Assembly (NCBI GenBank): GCA_022545625.1
Contig: JACZQS010000147.1
Location: forward strand, 1-6,354
Reading direction: 5' to 3'
DNA length: 6,354 nt
Source: Pseudomonadota bacterium
Lineage (GTDB): Bacteria; Pseudomonadota; Gammaproteobacteria; GCA-001735895
Positions 6,092 through 6,354 of the stretch are shown here, in pieces. A model generated the notes under the pieces. That model worked only from the letters and a program-made list of their open reading frames with translations. It searched no databases and was not told where the DNA came from. Position 1 is the stretch's first letter; each line of letters opens with the position of its first letter. Position numbers and translations under genes: made by a program.

Positions 6092-6354
6092 CGGAATCCG
6101 TCCGCATGTCGGATACCGCTTCTGTCAACTACCTCGACCCACAGACGCTGGCCGCGATCGGCCCGATCGACCTGCGGGCCCGGATGATCGTTGAGGGGTT
6201 GATGGCGGGGATGCACCGGTCGCCGTACCAGGGCTTCTCCGTTGAGTTCGCCCAGCACCGTCAGTACGCGCCCGGCGACGACCTGCGTTTCCTCGACTGG
6301 AAGGTGTACGGCCGAACCGACAAGCTGTACCTAAAGCAGTATCAGAAAGAGACG
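6088..6354 (+). CDS. DUF58 domain protein, 5' part only
   Basis: From the ATG at 6088, which overlaps the preceding TGA as ATGA, 89 codons run without a stop to the window edge. The visible protein contains NYLDPQTLAAI, LRARMIVEGLMAGMHRSPY, QGFSVEFAQHRQYAPGDDLR, FLDWKVYGRTDKLYLKQY and QKET, the characteristic start of DUF58 proteins (usually about 290-320 residues). These are partners of MoxR ATPases in operons that often also encode BatA/BatB-like membrane proteins; the molecular function is poorly defined. Translational coupling to moxR is suggested by the 4-bp overlap. GC is high (65-68% in hand-counted lines 6121-6240), as in the MoxR fragment and unlike the rest of the window. Confidence 0.93.
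   Translation, partial: MTESVRMSDTASVNYLDPQTLAAIGPIDLRARMIVEGLMAGMHRSPYQGFSVEFAQHRQYAPGDDLRFLDWKVYGRTDKLYLKQYQKET

Noticed and set aside
5105..6258. Several minus-strand open frames opposite putA, moxR and DUF58
   Set aside because: They are shadows of high-GC coding sequence on the plus strand; none shows a recognisable domain or ribosome site.

Overview
The window looks like a contig piece from an uncultivated, probably gammaproteobacterial chromosome; this is inferred from protein families and a GC content near 50% over most of the length. Positions 1-5827 hold amino-acid catabolism genes and two small conserved genes. Positions from about 5828 to the end look foreign to the rest: GC jumps from about 52% (hand count, 5581-5820) to about 68% (5821-6060) exactly where the encoded protein changes family.

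Left part, read on the minus strand: a large NAD-dependent glutamate dehydrogenase (996-4352), an alkyltransferase-like protein related to MGMT but lacking the reactive cysteine (416-754), and the first 42 codons of a DUF971 protein (1-127). Between the last two lies a 281-bp composite inverted-repeat element (133-413). It has an outer stem enclosing two adjacent long hairpins, so as a single strand it could fold into a three-way junction. Its left outer arm contains the Shine-Dalgarno sequence of the DUF971 gene.

Right part, read on the plus strand and divergent from the dehydrogenase: a putA-type proline dehydrogenase gene starts at 4646. Its product follows PutA for about 394 residues, then switches in frame, in the middle of the catalytic barrel, to the last ~87 residues of a MoxR-family AAA ATPase. 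This is followed, with a 4-bp ATGA overlap, by the start of a DUF58 gene (6088-6354), the usual partner of moxR. The PutA barrel lacks its C-terminal part and the whole P5C dehydrogenase module; the MoxR part lacks Walker A and B. The abrupt family and GC change makes a chimeric contig the leading explanation, with true recombination as the alternative.

Functionally, an intact PutA would convert proline to glutamate and the divergent dehydrogenase would oxidise glutamate to 2-oxoglutarate and ammonium, so the 293-bp spacer (4353-4645) is a plausible shared control region for a proline/glutamate utilisation unit. I saw no tRNA, rRNA, CRISPR array or transposase gene. The best candidates for a second look are the three-way-junction repeat at 133-413, the short form of the glutamate dehydrogenase, and the putA/moxR junction.
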